DNA from: an uncultured Prevotellaceae bacterium
GTDB lineage: Bacteria; Bacteroidota; Bacteroidia; Bacteroidales; Bacteroidaceae
NCBI GenBank assembly: GCA_902781315.1
Contig: CACZIT010000003.1
Coordinates: 62,001-126,000 of the forward strand
Length of the DNA stretch: 64,000 nt
Direction of reading: 5' to 3'
In this document: positions 56,793 to 64,000 of the stretch, piece by piece
Numbering within the stretch: the first letter of the stretch is position 1
Layout of the letters: the number at the start of each line of letters is the position of its first letter
Program-made: the position numbers and the translations under genes
Notes under the pieces: generated by a model
Databases searched by the model: none
Told to the model about the DNA's origin: nothing
The model's input: the letters and a program-made list of their open reading frames with translations, nothing else

Positions 56793-59700
56793 AGTTGCTT
56801 GATTTTTTCGTTAATGAGGTTTTCCAATTGGTCAATGTCTCTTACTTCCAGCAAATCCCACTGGCCATATTTTTGCAGGTTGTTGGCTGCTGGAATCCAG
56901 TAGTCTTTCAGATAGTGGCGCTTGGCATCTTTGTTGCCACTCTTGTCGCTTTCGAAATCTTCGCATTCCACAATCAGGTTGACGATGCATTCATCCTCCA
57001 ATTTCACTTTCACAATGAAGGTCGGCTGATATTCTTTATTCTCATCGCCAACGGTATAAGGAATACGGAAACCAAGATAAGTGTTCTTTACCCAGCATAC
57101 GACGTTCTCCATAGAGTCTAGCGTTTTGGCTGCTATCTGCTGCCAGCTGTTGTCCTCAGCAATCACATAGTTAACATGACTATTAACTGTGGTATAAACA
57201 GGCTTGTTTGTAGGGCGATAAACATGTTGGGTACTGCCTTCGGGGTTGTAGTAGTTGAGCACGGCAGTTATCTCTTCGTGGTCGGCATTAGCCTTGTGGA
57301 TTCCTTCGTTGATGTTGCTCAGCACGGCTTTATAGTCCCATAGCATCACAAGACGTTTCTGGTCTGCACTGCCGTCGCCACCTACAATCTCCAACTGCTC
57401 GTTAAACCACGTTTCCACTATTCGTTTGATGTCAGGGAACTTTTGGAACTGCTGCCCATGTTCGGGACTGGTGTAATATTCGCGAATCATCAGGTGGGCG
57501 AAGTAATAGATTACCTCATTGTCGCGCAGTTCCATATAGTCTGTCTTCAACATCTTCTGGTCACCATTCACAATGGTTTGCAAAACAGTCTCGGTAGGAA
57601 TTCTGTTGAAGTCGAGTTTGAACTTAGGCAGATCTGTGAAGTCTGCCTTCAAAGCCCCCTCTATATTGTCTGAACGATAACCTGTAATAACAGGGAATCG
57701 AATTTCCAAAGCCTTTCGCTCTGGCAATGCCCTCAAGATAGCCTTGGGTTTCTGTGGTTTAGTAACGACAGTCTTTCCACCTTTGAAAGTATTGAACGGC
57801 ACACCGATAATTCGGGCATATTCTGGTGGGAACTTATAGGTAACATTCTCTGCTTTATATTTTTTAAGGTCTTTACGGTCAATCTCACGCCCTAGTTTGT
57901 CATAAGGTATCAAGTCATAACTCTGACGTCGCAAAGCACGGCCAACCACTTGTTCACACAGCAGTTGGGAACCAAAAGCACGGATACCACAAACATGTGT
58001 AACAGTATTTGCATCCCAGCCTTCAGTCAGCATGGACACGCTAACGACACACTTGATGTCACCACCAAGTTTTCCTGGTTTGCCAACGGTATTCACCACC
58101 TCACGAAGGATGTCGGCATCCGTCAGATTATCAGCTGAACCTGCACCATGCTGGTTGGCGTATTCGTGTTTGAATTCCTCAATCTCCTTAGCATAGGCTT
58201 TCTTGAAACTCTCGTCAATACGAGTTGATGCTTCATCGAGTGCAGAAGAGTCAATCAGCAGAGTAGGAAATTTCTCTTTTGGCAGGCCCATCTCGTCATA
58301 ATTGGAGAAAACAGGGAATCGTCCATGACGATAACGTGGTTCTCCATCTTCGTCTACGCCATCTTGATATCCGGCAATATCACGATAAACTTCATGTGAA
58401 ACAGTAGTGTTATTGCAGACCACAATCAATACAGGTGGAGCACTATAGAGCGAACCCATTGCCTCGTAGTCTTGTCGCAGACCTTTATCATAATCAATAT
58501 AGTCGTTGACGAACTGTTCCAATGCGGTATTCAACAGCGTTGGCAAATTTGGGGCCTGAGCAATCACAGAAGATTCTACATTGTCTTCTTTGTCCTTCTT
58601 TCTCTGGCCACGAATACCTCGTTTTGGCAACTTGTCCTTGACGCAATCATAAATATTGCGCAGTTTCGGTTCATCAAGGTCAGGTGTATTGTCGTAGGCT
58701 GGCAGGAAAGGAATCTTTACTAGTCCGCTTTCAATGGCATCAACCAATCCAAAATCACTTACTACCCATGGGAATAATGAATATTCGGGATAGCCAGAAC
58801 CTTTTAGATAATAAGGTGTTGCAGAGAGGTCATAAACCTGCTGGAGTTTATAACCCAATAGTTTCATCTGTCGCAGACCTTCATACCAAACCATAGCGGT
58901 CTCGTTTTCCTGTTTCAGGTCGCTCTTTTCGTCATCAGTCAGGCTTTTGTCTTTATTCTGCTTGGGTAAATAGCAATGGTGAGCCTCGTCGTTAATAACG
59001 ACAATACGTTTGCCTTTTACGCCTTTTTCCAAGATGCGACTTAGCATCACACTAAAGTCTTCTTTGTCCTTTTGCGTTTCCAGTTTACCATTAACCCATT
59101 TCTGCTTCCCATCAAGTGGCGATGCATGTTTACCAGAAAAAACACGAGGCAGAAACTGCTGATAGTTAACAATGGTAATTGAGGAATTCAAGCCTCCGAG
59201 TTCCTTTTCGAACTGTGGAGGAATAAGACCACGTTGATGATAATAATCTGTTCGCTCGAAGTTATTACTTCGCTGGCTATAGTCCAATTGAAGCACTCCA
59301 AGACGATCGCGGATGGTGATACCTGGGGCGCACAGCAAGAAATGATCAGCATAATGAGTATCCATCGGATTCGCTCGCTTATTCAGATAGTTATAAAGAA
59401 TAAGCATAGCCATTACGACGGTCTTACCTGTTCCTGTTGCCATCTTGAAGGCTGTTCGAGGTAGCACAAAGGCGTCATCACTTGAAACGGTGTGACGACG
59501 TTCACCAAGCAAGTTCAAAATATAGTTTCCCGTATTGGGGTCACGTTCTGCTATTTCGTTCAACCACACAGCTGTTTCTACTGCCTCGCGTTGACAGAAG
59601 AATAAACGGAGGTTAGGCCTGCGTTCCTTGTTGTTGAACCAGAAATCAAGCAACTCCTTTGTGATTCGAGAGGATTTCGGATAACCACTCTCACGCCACG

Positions 59701-59959
59701 CCTTCACTTCCTTTCGAATGCTGTTTATGAAATCCGCATTAGGATCAACAGAAGAGAATGCCTCCATAGAAAACATATTCTTCTGGCTTCGTTTAGGTAC
59801 GATATTCACATCATAGCCAAAAGGTCGTCGTCCATTGATGACGGTCTCATAGTCTATGTTGCCATCCATATCGGTATCGTAATAACACCTCGGTTCCTCG
59901 TAGGGATTATTCAATACGGGGTTGTCACTTTGAATAATTGTTTTGTTATCTTTATCCAT
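56789..59959 (-). CDS. res: Type III restriction enzyme helicase/endonuclease (Res)
   Basis: 1056 residues, first gene of the operon. SF2 motor: Walker A KMATGTGKTVVMAM (Lys179), DEAH box VVINDEAHHCYLP, motif III LSATPYYL, motif VI QVVGRALRRQSYD with SMLTEGWDANTVTHV. C-terminal nuclease region carries a PD-(D/E)XK-like pattern, QPTFIVKVKL followed by VNLIVECEDFESDK. With Mod it cuts unmodified foreign DNA after ATP-driven communication between two sites. The leader of ~110 bases has a -7 box at 60071-60078. Complete, no frameshift seen. Confidence 0.92.
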   Translation of the reverse strand: MDKDNKTIIQSDNPVLNNPYEEPRCYYDTDMDGNIDYETVINGRRPFGYDVNIVPKRSQKNMFSMEAFSSVDPNADFINSIRKEVKAWRESGYPKSSRITKELLDFWFNNKERRPNLRLFFCQREAVETAVWLNEIAERDPNTGNYILNLLGERRHTVSSDDAFVLPRTAFKMATGTGKTVVMAMLILYNYLNKRANPMDTHYADHFLLCAPGITIRDRLGVLQLDYSQRSNNFERTDYYHQRGLIPPQFEKELGGLNSSITIVNYQQFLPRVFSGKHASPLDGKQKWVNGKLETQKDKEDFSVMLSRILEKGVKGKRIVVINDEAHHCYLPKQNKDKSLTDDEKSDLKQENETAMVWYEGLRQMKLLGYKLQQVYDLSATPYYLKGSGYPEYSLFPWVVSDFGLVDAIESGLVKIPFLPAYDNTPDLDEPKLRNIYDCVKDKLPKRGIRGQRKKDKEDNVESSVIAQAPNLPTLLNTALEQFVNDYIDYDKGLRQDYEAMGSLYSAPPVLIVVCNNTTVSHEVYRDIAGYQDGVDEDGEPRYRHGRFPVFSNYDEMGLPKEKFPTLLIDSSALDEASTRIDESFKKAYAKEIEEFKHEYANQHGAGSADNLTDADILREVVNTVGKPGKLGGDIKCVVSVSMLTEGWDANTVTHVCGIRAFGSQLLCEQVVGRALRRQSYDLIPYDKLGREIDRKDLKKYKAENVTYKFPPEYARIIGVPFNTFKGGKTVVTKPQKPKAILRALPERKALEIRFPVITGYRSDNIEGALKADFTDLPKFKLDFNRIPTETVLQTIVNGDQKMLKTDYMELRDNEVIYYFAHLMIREYYTSPEHGQQFQKFPDIKRIVETWFNEQLEIVGGDGSADQKRLVMLWDYKAVLSNINEGIHKANADHEEITAVLNYYNPEGSTQHVYRPTNKPVYTTVNSHVNYVIAEDNSWQQIAAKTLDSMENVVCWVKNTYLGFRIPYTVGDENKEYQPTFIVKVKLEDECIVNLIVECEDFESDKSGNKDAKRHYLKDYWIPAANNLQKYGQWDLLEVRDIDQLENLINEKIKQL

Positions 59960-60306
59960 TATTGTTTGTTATTCTTATTCTGTTTCCCAATCTGACTCAA
60001 ATTGTCTCCCTTTACTTTTTAAAGTCATGAAATCACTATTCATAAACTTTTGATTTAGGTTTCTAATCTGCAAAGATACAAATCTTTTTTGAAATGAAAG
60101 CTCAAAACGGCAAGTTTTTTCGGCGGTTTGCTCAAATCACGTAAAGACGAGAACGGCGGCGGTATGTGAAGAGACGTAGCCACCTGTTGAATAAGCTGGG
60201 GCTTAGATGTGCTGATCCAAACATGTATGCTTATGGGTTGCTAAAGACATACAAAATGTTTTCGTATAGTATTTGTTCCACATTGCTAAGAACAATACTT
60301 CGGGAT
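59960..60306. other. Gap upstream of res
   Basis: Holds the operon promoter. At 60100-60306 there is a ~60-codon rightward open frame without a convincing start (RRYVKRRSHLLNKLGLRCAD and onward), possibly a gene scrap. Nothing else recognised. Confidence 0.4.
60071..60078 (-). promoter_or_regulatory. -7 promoter box of the defence operon
   Basis: Minus-strand TATCTTTG, 111 bases ahead of the res start. No other leftward -7 box was noticed between the seven genes, whose gaps are 1-19 bases except one of 93. Confidence 0.6.
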
Positions 60307-60477
60307 TCAGTCGAAGAGGCTCAAGAATAGTTCCAAAAACCAAATTCCAAGTCCTATACACGCACAGACGACTGTCATACCCACTACAAAGTAAAGCACA
60401 CTTGTCCAACTGAACTCCTCCGTTCCGTCGATTGACATCCAGGTGTCGTCGTCTAATTTCCAATACAACTTACTCAT
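60307..60477 (-). CDS. 56-residue membrane protein, copy B
   Basis: Near-identical to copy A at 43156-43326: Val instead of Ala at residue 37 plus one silent change. Its upstream region diverges after ~16 bases and the -7-like box is damaged (CATCTTGG), so it may be less expressed. Marks the right border of the RT/defence segment. Confidence 0.6.
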   Translation of the reverse strand: MSKLYWKLDDDTWMSIDGTEEFSWTSVLYFVVGMTVVCACIGLGIWFLELFLSLFD

Positions 60478-60493
60478 AATGATTCGATGTTAA
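60307..60493. repeat. 187-bp direct repeat, right copy
   Basis: Partner of 43156-43342, same orientation, three mismatches in 187 bases. Confidence 0.9.
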
Positions 60494-60527
60494 TGAACTG
60501 ATTATGCCAAGATGGCATCCTTGCTTC

Positions 60528-60564
60528 ATAGACGTTAGGGACACGCAGCGTCCCTAACGTCTAT
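60528..60564 (-). terminator. Long perfect hairpin downstream of the sigma gene
   Basis: Arms ATAGACGTTAGGGAC (60528-60542) and GTCCCTAACGTCTAT (60550-60564) match perfectly over 15 bp around a 7-base loop. It lies 9 bases past the sigma gene stop. There is no strong U tract, so a palindromic site or an attachment site is also possible. Confidence 0.6.
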
Positions 60565-60572
60565 CCCTGTTA

Positions 60573-61238
60573 TTATGCTGCTTCGCGGAGGATGTGGAAG
60601 AGGTGTTTCATCTGCCTGTCGTTCAGATGGTGCTTGCGGGCAAAGTCGGATGAGGAGTAGCCTTGCCAGAGCATTTGGTGAAGGTCGACGACCAGGGCTC
60701 CAGCCCCGCACAACCGCTGGTCGGCGTGCTGGCAGAGGCGACTGACTGCGTCGTTGTAGTGGAGGTCCCAGTCGGGAGCCTTCGCGGAAGTGGTTTCCAG
60801 AAGGTCGCCGAGGGTCGAGGAATCTTCGTCGTCGGAACAGAGAGGGGCATCGAGCGACGCGACGTCGTGGCGGAGGTAGTCGTAGGCTGCTTTGTGGATT
60901 TCGCTCTCGATGCTCCAGGTGGCGAAGGTGATGAAGCGGCAGCCGCGTGTTGCATCGAACCTGTCGGCCGCCTTCACGATGCCTTCGCAACCGGCCATGA
61001 TGAGGTCTTCGAGGGGCGTTCCAGACGGGACATACCGCTTGGCCACGGCGACGACGTAGCGCAGGTTGGCCGAGATGAGCTGGTCGCGAGCCTGCCTGTC
61101 GCCCTGGCGTATGCGGAGCCAAAGGGCGTACTCCTGCTCGTCGGTGAGCGGCTCCGACTTGCTGACGGAGTTGAGGAAACTGTTGACACTGCCGACGCTG
61201 CGGTCGGTGAAACTGATGTTTTTACCATTCTGATACAT
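60573..61238 (-). CDS. Small sigma-70-like factor with divergent C terminus
   Basis: 221 residues. Region 1.2/2 is clear: DEQEYALWLRIRQGDRQARD, LISANLRYVVAVAKRYV, PLEDLIMAGCEGIVKAADRF, RGCRFITFATWSIESEIHKA, as in group 1/2 sigma factors that bind core polymerase and the -10-type element. Region 3 is short and acidic (CSDDEDSSTLGDLLETTSAK). Region 4 is poorly conserved: LHQMLWQGYSSSDFARKHHL-NDRQMKHLF keeps an HTH-like pattern but not the usual sequence. Likely an accessory sigma factor. Its start overlaps the upstream gene by 17 bases, so the two are co-translated. Confidence 0.82.
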   Translation of the reverse strand: MYQNGKNISFTDRSVGSVNSFLNSVSKSEPLTDEQEYALWLRIRQGDRQARDQLISANLRYVVAVAKRYVPSGTPLEDLIMAGCEGIVKAADRFDATRGCRFITFATWSIESEIHKAAYDYLRHDVASLDAPLCSDDEDSSTLGDLLETTSAKAPDWDLHYNDAVSRLCQHADQRLCGAGALVVDLHQMLWQGYSSSDFARKHHLNDRQMKHLFHILREAA

Positions 61239-61809
61239 ACGTGTAAGGATTTTTAGAGTTATGACTATTGCTGCGAAGTGATGCGTCGATGATGACGTTG
61301 CCTCCTCTTGCGACGAAGGGTATGAGCACCTTGCCGCCGTGGGCTTGCGGACGGTCGATAGCGAAGTCGGCAGCCAGCGGCGATGCCTCGCGGAGGGCTT
61401 TGCGCGACTGCGCCACGCATTGACTGAAGAAGTGGTCGAAGCCCGTGCTGGCTATGGTCTTCAGCAGGTCGGCGCCCTCCTTGAAATAGAGCTGGCTGTA
61501 GAGCTGGCGCAGGGCGTGGCAGTCGTCGGCTTCTGCTGTGCGGCGCTGGTAGCCTTGCGGACGGAGGAGTGTATAGACATAAAGGAGACGCGAGCCGCGG
61601 TCGGGGAACTTCACGGGGGTCTCCCCACCCTCTTCGTCGATGAGCAGCACGTCGTAGCGGCAACGCGTGTTCCCTGTCTGTCTGGCCCTGACCTCGATGG
61701 CGACGAGGCGGGGCAGGAGGCGCAGGTCGTTGTTCATATAGTAGACGAGACGTGTCCTCAGCTCGTCAATGGTCATCGTCTGAACCTGTTTTATGATGCT
61801 TGCTTTCAT
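61222..61809 (-). CDS. Unrecognised partner of the sigma gene
   Basis: 195 residues from the ATG at 61809, chosen because a -7 box sits 20 bases ahead (61829-61836); a far upstream ATG at 61947 would span it. Segments: MTIDELRTRLVYYMNNDLRL, IEVRARQTGNTRCRYDVLLI, PQGYQRRTAEADDCHALRQL, IPFVARGGNVIIDASL. No signal peptide or membrane span. It overlaps the sigma gene by 17 bases, so an anti-sigma or cofactor role is conceivable but only from position. Confidence 0.65.
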   Translation of the reverse strand: MKASIIKQVQTMTIDELRTRLVYYMNNDLRLLPRLVAIEVRARQTGNTRCRYDVLLIDEEGGETPVKFPDRGSRLLYVYTLLRPQGYQRRTAEADDCHALRQLYSQLYFKEGADLLKTIASTGFDHFFSQCVAQSRKALREASPLAADFAIDRPQAHGGKVLIPFVARGGNVIIDASLRSNSHNSKNPYTYVSEW

Positions 61810-61828
61810 ACTTATTGTAATTTTGACG

Positions 61829-61836
61829 CAAAGGTA
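61829..61836 (-). promoter_or_regulatory. -7 promoter box of the sigma operon
   Basis: Minus-strand TACCTTTG, 20 bases ahead of the ATG at 61809. Confidence 0.65.
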
Positions 61837-61933
61837 TAGTTTTTGACAATACACTCCAAACTGTTTGTGTATTGTTAACACAAAGCAAAAAGACTTTAAC
61901 ATTCCTTTACTTGGATAATTGGGAAAAAGTTTG

Positions 61934-61941
61934 TAACTTTG
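61934..61941 (+). promoter_or_regulatory. -7 promoter box of NrtR-like gene
   Basis: TAACTTTG, 37 bases ahead of the ATG at 61979. It is divergent from the sigma operon promoter. Confidence 0.7.
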
Positions 61942-61978
61942 TGACATCTAAGAGATACAATATATAATATATGCGCGT

Positions 61979-62716
61979 ATGAGACTGAATGCAAACAATA
62001 TGTGGGAGTCGAGATACTGGCACCCAGCCGTCACAGTGGATGCTGTCATCTTCGGATTCGAAGATGAAGAACTGTCAGTGTTGCTGATTAAGCGCAGTCC
62101 GGAATCGGATGCTTATCCTGACTGCTGGGCGCTGCCTGGAGGATTCATCACTCAAGCCGACAAGTCGGCCAAAGATGCCATCTGCCGCGAACTGAAAGAG
62201 GAAACCGGCATTGACGGAATCGAACCGATAGAGTTTCAGACGTTCTCGAAGGACGGACGCGATCCGCGCGAGCGCGTCATCAGCATTGCCTTCTACGCAC
62301 TGGTGAGCAAGACGAAGTACAATGAGATAAAGGGCGGCGACGATGCGGCGGAGGCACAGTGGCACAAGTTCTGCCAACTGCCTGAGTTGGCATTCGACCA
62401 TGAGGAAATCATCCAGTCGGCCTTCGAACGGCTGCAGCAAAGCATACATTTTGAGCCTATAGCCTTCCGACTGCTTGACGAGCGATTCACGATGTCCCAA
62501 CTGCAGAGCATCTATATAGCGATACTCATGCCTCCTCTTGGCTCGAACAGAGTACGCGACAGGCGTAACTTCGCGAAGAAGATGTCGAAACAGGAATACA
62601 TAGAGGAGACTGAATTTAAAGAAACGGGCAACCCATGGAGGGCTGCCAGACTGTATAAGTTTAACGAAAAGAAATTCAGGGAAGTCAAGAAGAAGAAAAT
62701 GCGACTGGGTTATTGA
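61979..62716 (+). CDS. NrtR/AraR-type Nudix-winged-helix regulator
   Basis: 245 residues. The N-terminal Nudix-like domain (VTVDAVIFGFEDEELSVLLI, PDCWALPGGFI, AICRELKEETGI) is followed by a winged HTH: FRLLDERFTMSQLQSIYIAI, RDRRNFAKKMSKQEYIEET, GNPWRAARLYKFN. This fusion defines the NrtR family, which senses ADP-ribose, arabinose or related ligands and represses NAD or sugar genes. The first acidic position of the Nudix box (usually Glu) is replaced (TQADKSAKDA), consistent with a ligand-sensing domain that has lost hydrolysis. No adjacent metabolic operon shows its target. A four-codon ATG frame (61971-61982) overlaps its start. Confidence 0.85.
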   Translation: MRLNANNMWESRYWHPAVTVDAVIFGFEDEELSVLLIKRSPESDAYPDCWALPGGFITQADKSAKDAICRELKEETGIDGIEPIEFQTFSKDGRDPRERVISIAFYALVSKTKYNEIKGGDDAAEAQWHKFCQLPELAFDHEEIIQSAFERLQQSIHFEPIAFRLLDERFTMSQLQSIYIAILMPPLGSNRVRDRRNFAKKMSKQEYIEETEFKETGNPWRAARLYKFNEKKFREVKKKKMRLGY

Positions 62717-62739
62717 TCCTCAACCGCATTTGGGCTTCA

Positions 62740-63612
62740 TCAGGGGGTGACGCCTGTCAGAAGTTGCACGACATACGGGAGTACCGAATCCGAGATGGCG
62801 GCAGCGGCATCCAGACCGTCGGAAGGAATGTCGATGACATGCGGGAAGGCATGTGACACAAATGTATCTCTCATGAAAGAATACGGCAGCTTGTTGATGA
62901 AGAAAGTCCAGCAACGCTGACGGCTCTCACCCGAGAGATTGTCGAAAAGATGGGTTTCCAACTCGTCGAGCGACCTGGCATTCATGAATACGCGCGGGAT
63001 GAAGAGCGTGCTGGGGTTGATGCAAATTCGTCGGTAATCGTGCATTTTGACAGCATACACGGCCCCGAGGCCAATGCCAATGACGAGCATTGGGGAGTGT
63101 TCTTGACAGAGAGAGGCAATGAGCGGCAGGTCATCATCAGGATTATTAGCGAGCGTGGGCGACAACACCAGGCAATTAGGAACTAATTCCTTCAATTCCC
63201 AGGCAAGGTCTCCTGCATCAGTCAGCCCTTTCTCAACCAAGAATAAGACGGGAAGTGCTTTTTCAAAGGAGTGGGGTGACATTGGGCGCAACATCTCCCA
63301 TGTGGCACGGGCATTCTGGAGATTCGTGATGGCGGGCTGGAGGGCCGATGGTTGGTCGAGCCATAAGGGATAGCTGTCGATAATGTAGCCGAACACCTCA
63401 TCATTGCTTCCACGACTGAGAATATCATCAAGCAGAGCACTGCCAATGGGAAACGTCAGATGCCAGCCTTCGGACTCTATATGCACTCGCGGGAGATTTC
63501 CATCCTGGCTCTTGACCGTGATCTTGAATTGCGCATAAGGGAAAATACCAGTGGCTGGCTCATTGATATTGATGCGCGCCACCTCATTGGAAAAAAATCT
63601 TTCTGGCTTCAT
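62740..63612 (-). CDS. YqiA-like alpha/beta-hydrolase fold protein lacking the catalytic serine
   Basis: 290 residues from the ATG at 63612; an ATG at 63639 is possible. The C-terminal ~170 residues follow the YqiA/UPF0227 esterase plan: CLVLSPTLANNPDDDLPLIA, then LVIGIGLGAVYAVKMHDYRR with INPSTLF. The expected nucleophile elbow GSSLGG reads GIGLGA, so Ser is replaced by Gly. Late FVSHAFPHVIDIPSDGLDAA may hold the His. Residues 1-~120 form a separate domain (HIESEGWHLTFPIGSALLDD). Probably a non-catalytic relative. A -7-like box CATCTTTG lies at 63642-63649. Confidence 0.65.
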   Translation of the reverse strand: MKPERFFSNEVARININEPATGIFPYAQFKITVKSQDGNLPRVHIESEGWHLTFPIGSALLDDILSRGSNDEVFGYIIDSYPLWLDQPSALQPAITNLQNARATWEMLRPMSPHSFEKALPVLFLVEKGLTDAGDLAWELKELVPNCLVLSPTLANNPDDDLPLIASLCQEHSPMLVIGIGLGAVYAVKMHDYRRICINPSTLFIPRVFMNARSLDELETHLFDNLSGESRQRCWTFFINKLPYSFMRDTFVSHAFPHVIDIPSDGLDAAAAISDSVLPYVVQLLTGVTP

Positions 63613-63641
63613 TGTTTTATATTTATGACTGGTTCTCAATG

Positions 63642-63649
63642 CAAAGATG
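63642..63649 (-). promoter_or_regulatory. -7-like box of YqiA-like gene
   Basis: Minus-strand CATCTTTG, one base off consensus, 30 bases ahead of the ATG at 63612. Confidence 0.4.
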
Positions 63650-63676
63650 TGTTGTTCTTACGATAGAAATATAGAA

Positions 63677-63724
63677 TTTATACCTATAACGGTACGCTTA
63701 TTCAGAAAAATATTAGTAATTTTG
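63677..63724 (+). promoter_or_regulatory. Palindromic operator and -7 box of ADP-ribosyltransferase-like gene
   Basis: TTTATACCTATAAC at 63677-63690, 26 bases, then -7 box TAATTTTG at 63717-63724. Matches the layout at 43392-43441 and 45442-45490. Confidence 0.65.
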
Positions 63725-63756
63725 CGACATCGAAACTACTTATCAACAAAAACACT

Positions 63757-64000
63757 ATGGAAATATTCTATCACGGAACGACTGCCCTGTTCAAGAAGTT
63801 TGACACGGCTCACGCCTTAGAGGGCGACGGAAAGGCTAAGTTCGGCTTCGGCACATACGTGACGGAGTCGTATCGGTCGGCAGCACACTACGCCTTCAAC
63901 AAGAAGCGACCCGAGAGGAAGGACTACTACGTCTACACGCTGGAGATTCCTGACCTGACGTGCGACAACCACCTGCACTCGCTCCGTCCTGTGCACCCTT
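63757..64000 (+). CDS. Putative ADP-ribosyltransferase-fold protein, 3' end beyond window
   Basis: 81 residues visible: MEIFYHGTTALFKKFDTAHA, GKAKFGFGTYVTESYRSAAH and YYVYTLEIPDL. The YHGTT strand, the FGFGTYVTE loop and the AAHYA helix follow the NAD-binding core of PARP/DUF3990-like ADP-ribosyltransferases (H-Y-x type). Whether it modifies protein, RNA or DNA is unknown. Preceded by the same operator-type palindrome as the HD gene. Confidence 0.6.
   Translation, partial: MEIFYHGTTALFKKFDTAHALEGDGKAKFGFGTYVTESYRSAAHYAFNKKRPERKDYYVYTLEIPDLTCDNHLHSLRPVHP

Noticed and set aside
60203-60463. 86-codon leftward frame overlapping copy B of the small gene
   Set aside because: Different frame from the conserved 56-residue gene; the copy A region shows that the other frame is the conserved one (one silent and one Ala-to-Val change).
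61971-61982. Four-codon upstream frame overlapping the NrtR start as an attenuator
   Set aside because: ATG-CGC-GTA-TGA is too short and lacks a ribosome site; overlap with ATG probably coincidental.
1-64000. Complete insertion sequence or transposase gene
   Set aside because: No DDE, HUH or serine transposase motifs were seen in any plausible gene; the palindromic elements carry no gene of their own.

Overview
The window looks like chromosomal DNA from a Prevotella-type member of the Bacteroidales. Pointers are the promoter -7 boxes of the form TAnnTTTG ahead of many genes, BspA/DUF285 surface proteins and dockerin-tailed secreted proteins, a GH43 enzyme, a one-polypeptide sensor/AraC regulator, type II pantothenate kinase, and the weak Shine-Dalgarno signals usual for Bacteroidetes. 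No rRNA, tRNA, CRISPR array or complete insertion sequence was recognised.

Layout. 1-7.2 kb: a pantothenate kinase fragment, a secreted GH43 hemicellulase and an LRR/dockerin surface protein. 7.3-14.6 kb: a giant 2437-residue DUF285 surface protein made of 11 modules. 14.8-17.3 kb: a TPR-sensor/HisKA/receiver/AraC regulator whose histidine-kinase ATPase domain is missing. 17.4-35.3 kb: housekeeping and transport genes (Nudix, B3/B4 protein, MntP, a diverged LigA, LMW tyrosine phosphatase, RmuC, a double-domain esterase, thioesterase, MATE, Na+/solute symporter, two half-ABC exporters). 35.6-43.3 kb: a PI-PLC-like protein with internal dockerin repeats, repeat proteins, an AAA+ ATPase and small membrane proteins. 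43.4-46.8 kb: a stand-alone reverse transcriptase with a structured 5' leader and a 28-codon ORF upstream, an HD hydrolase, and an AT-rich overlapping gene pair. 46.9-60.0 kb: one long leftward defence operon, res-mod-(EVE-HNH)-unknown-rhuM-Z1-Schlafen. 60.3-64 kb: a second copy of a 56-residue membrane protein, a sigma factor with a partner gene, a NrtR-like Nudix regulator, a YqiA-like protein lacking its serine, and the start of a putative ADP-ribosyltransferase-fold gene.

Three patterns cut across the genes. (1) GC-rich palindromic elements (CCCTCCC...GGGAGGG type) occur between genes and also in frame inside otherwise conserved genes: ligA twice plus its 3' end, mntP, an ABC transporter, the symporter, MATE, rmuC, the phosphatase and GH43. 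Removing them restores normal family lengths in the cases I could judge. (2) The RT/defence segment is bounded by two direct copies of a 187-bp sequence (3 mismatches) 17,151 bp apart, so recombination could release the whole segment. (3) Three promoters (28-codon ORF upstream of the RT, HD gene, ADP-ribosyltransferase-like gene) carry the same TTTATA-NN-TATAA palindrome 26-27 bases ahead of the -7 box, suggesting a shared regulator.

Assignments rest on reading motifs by eye. No database search or folding program was run.
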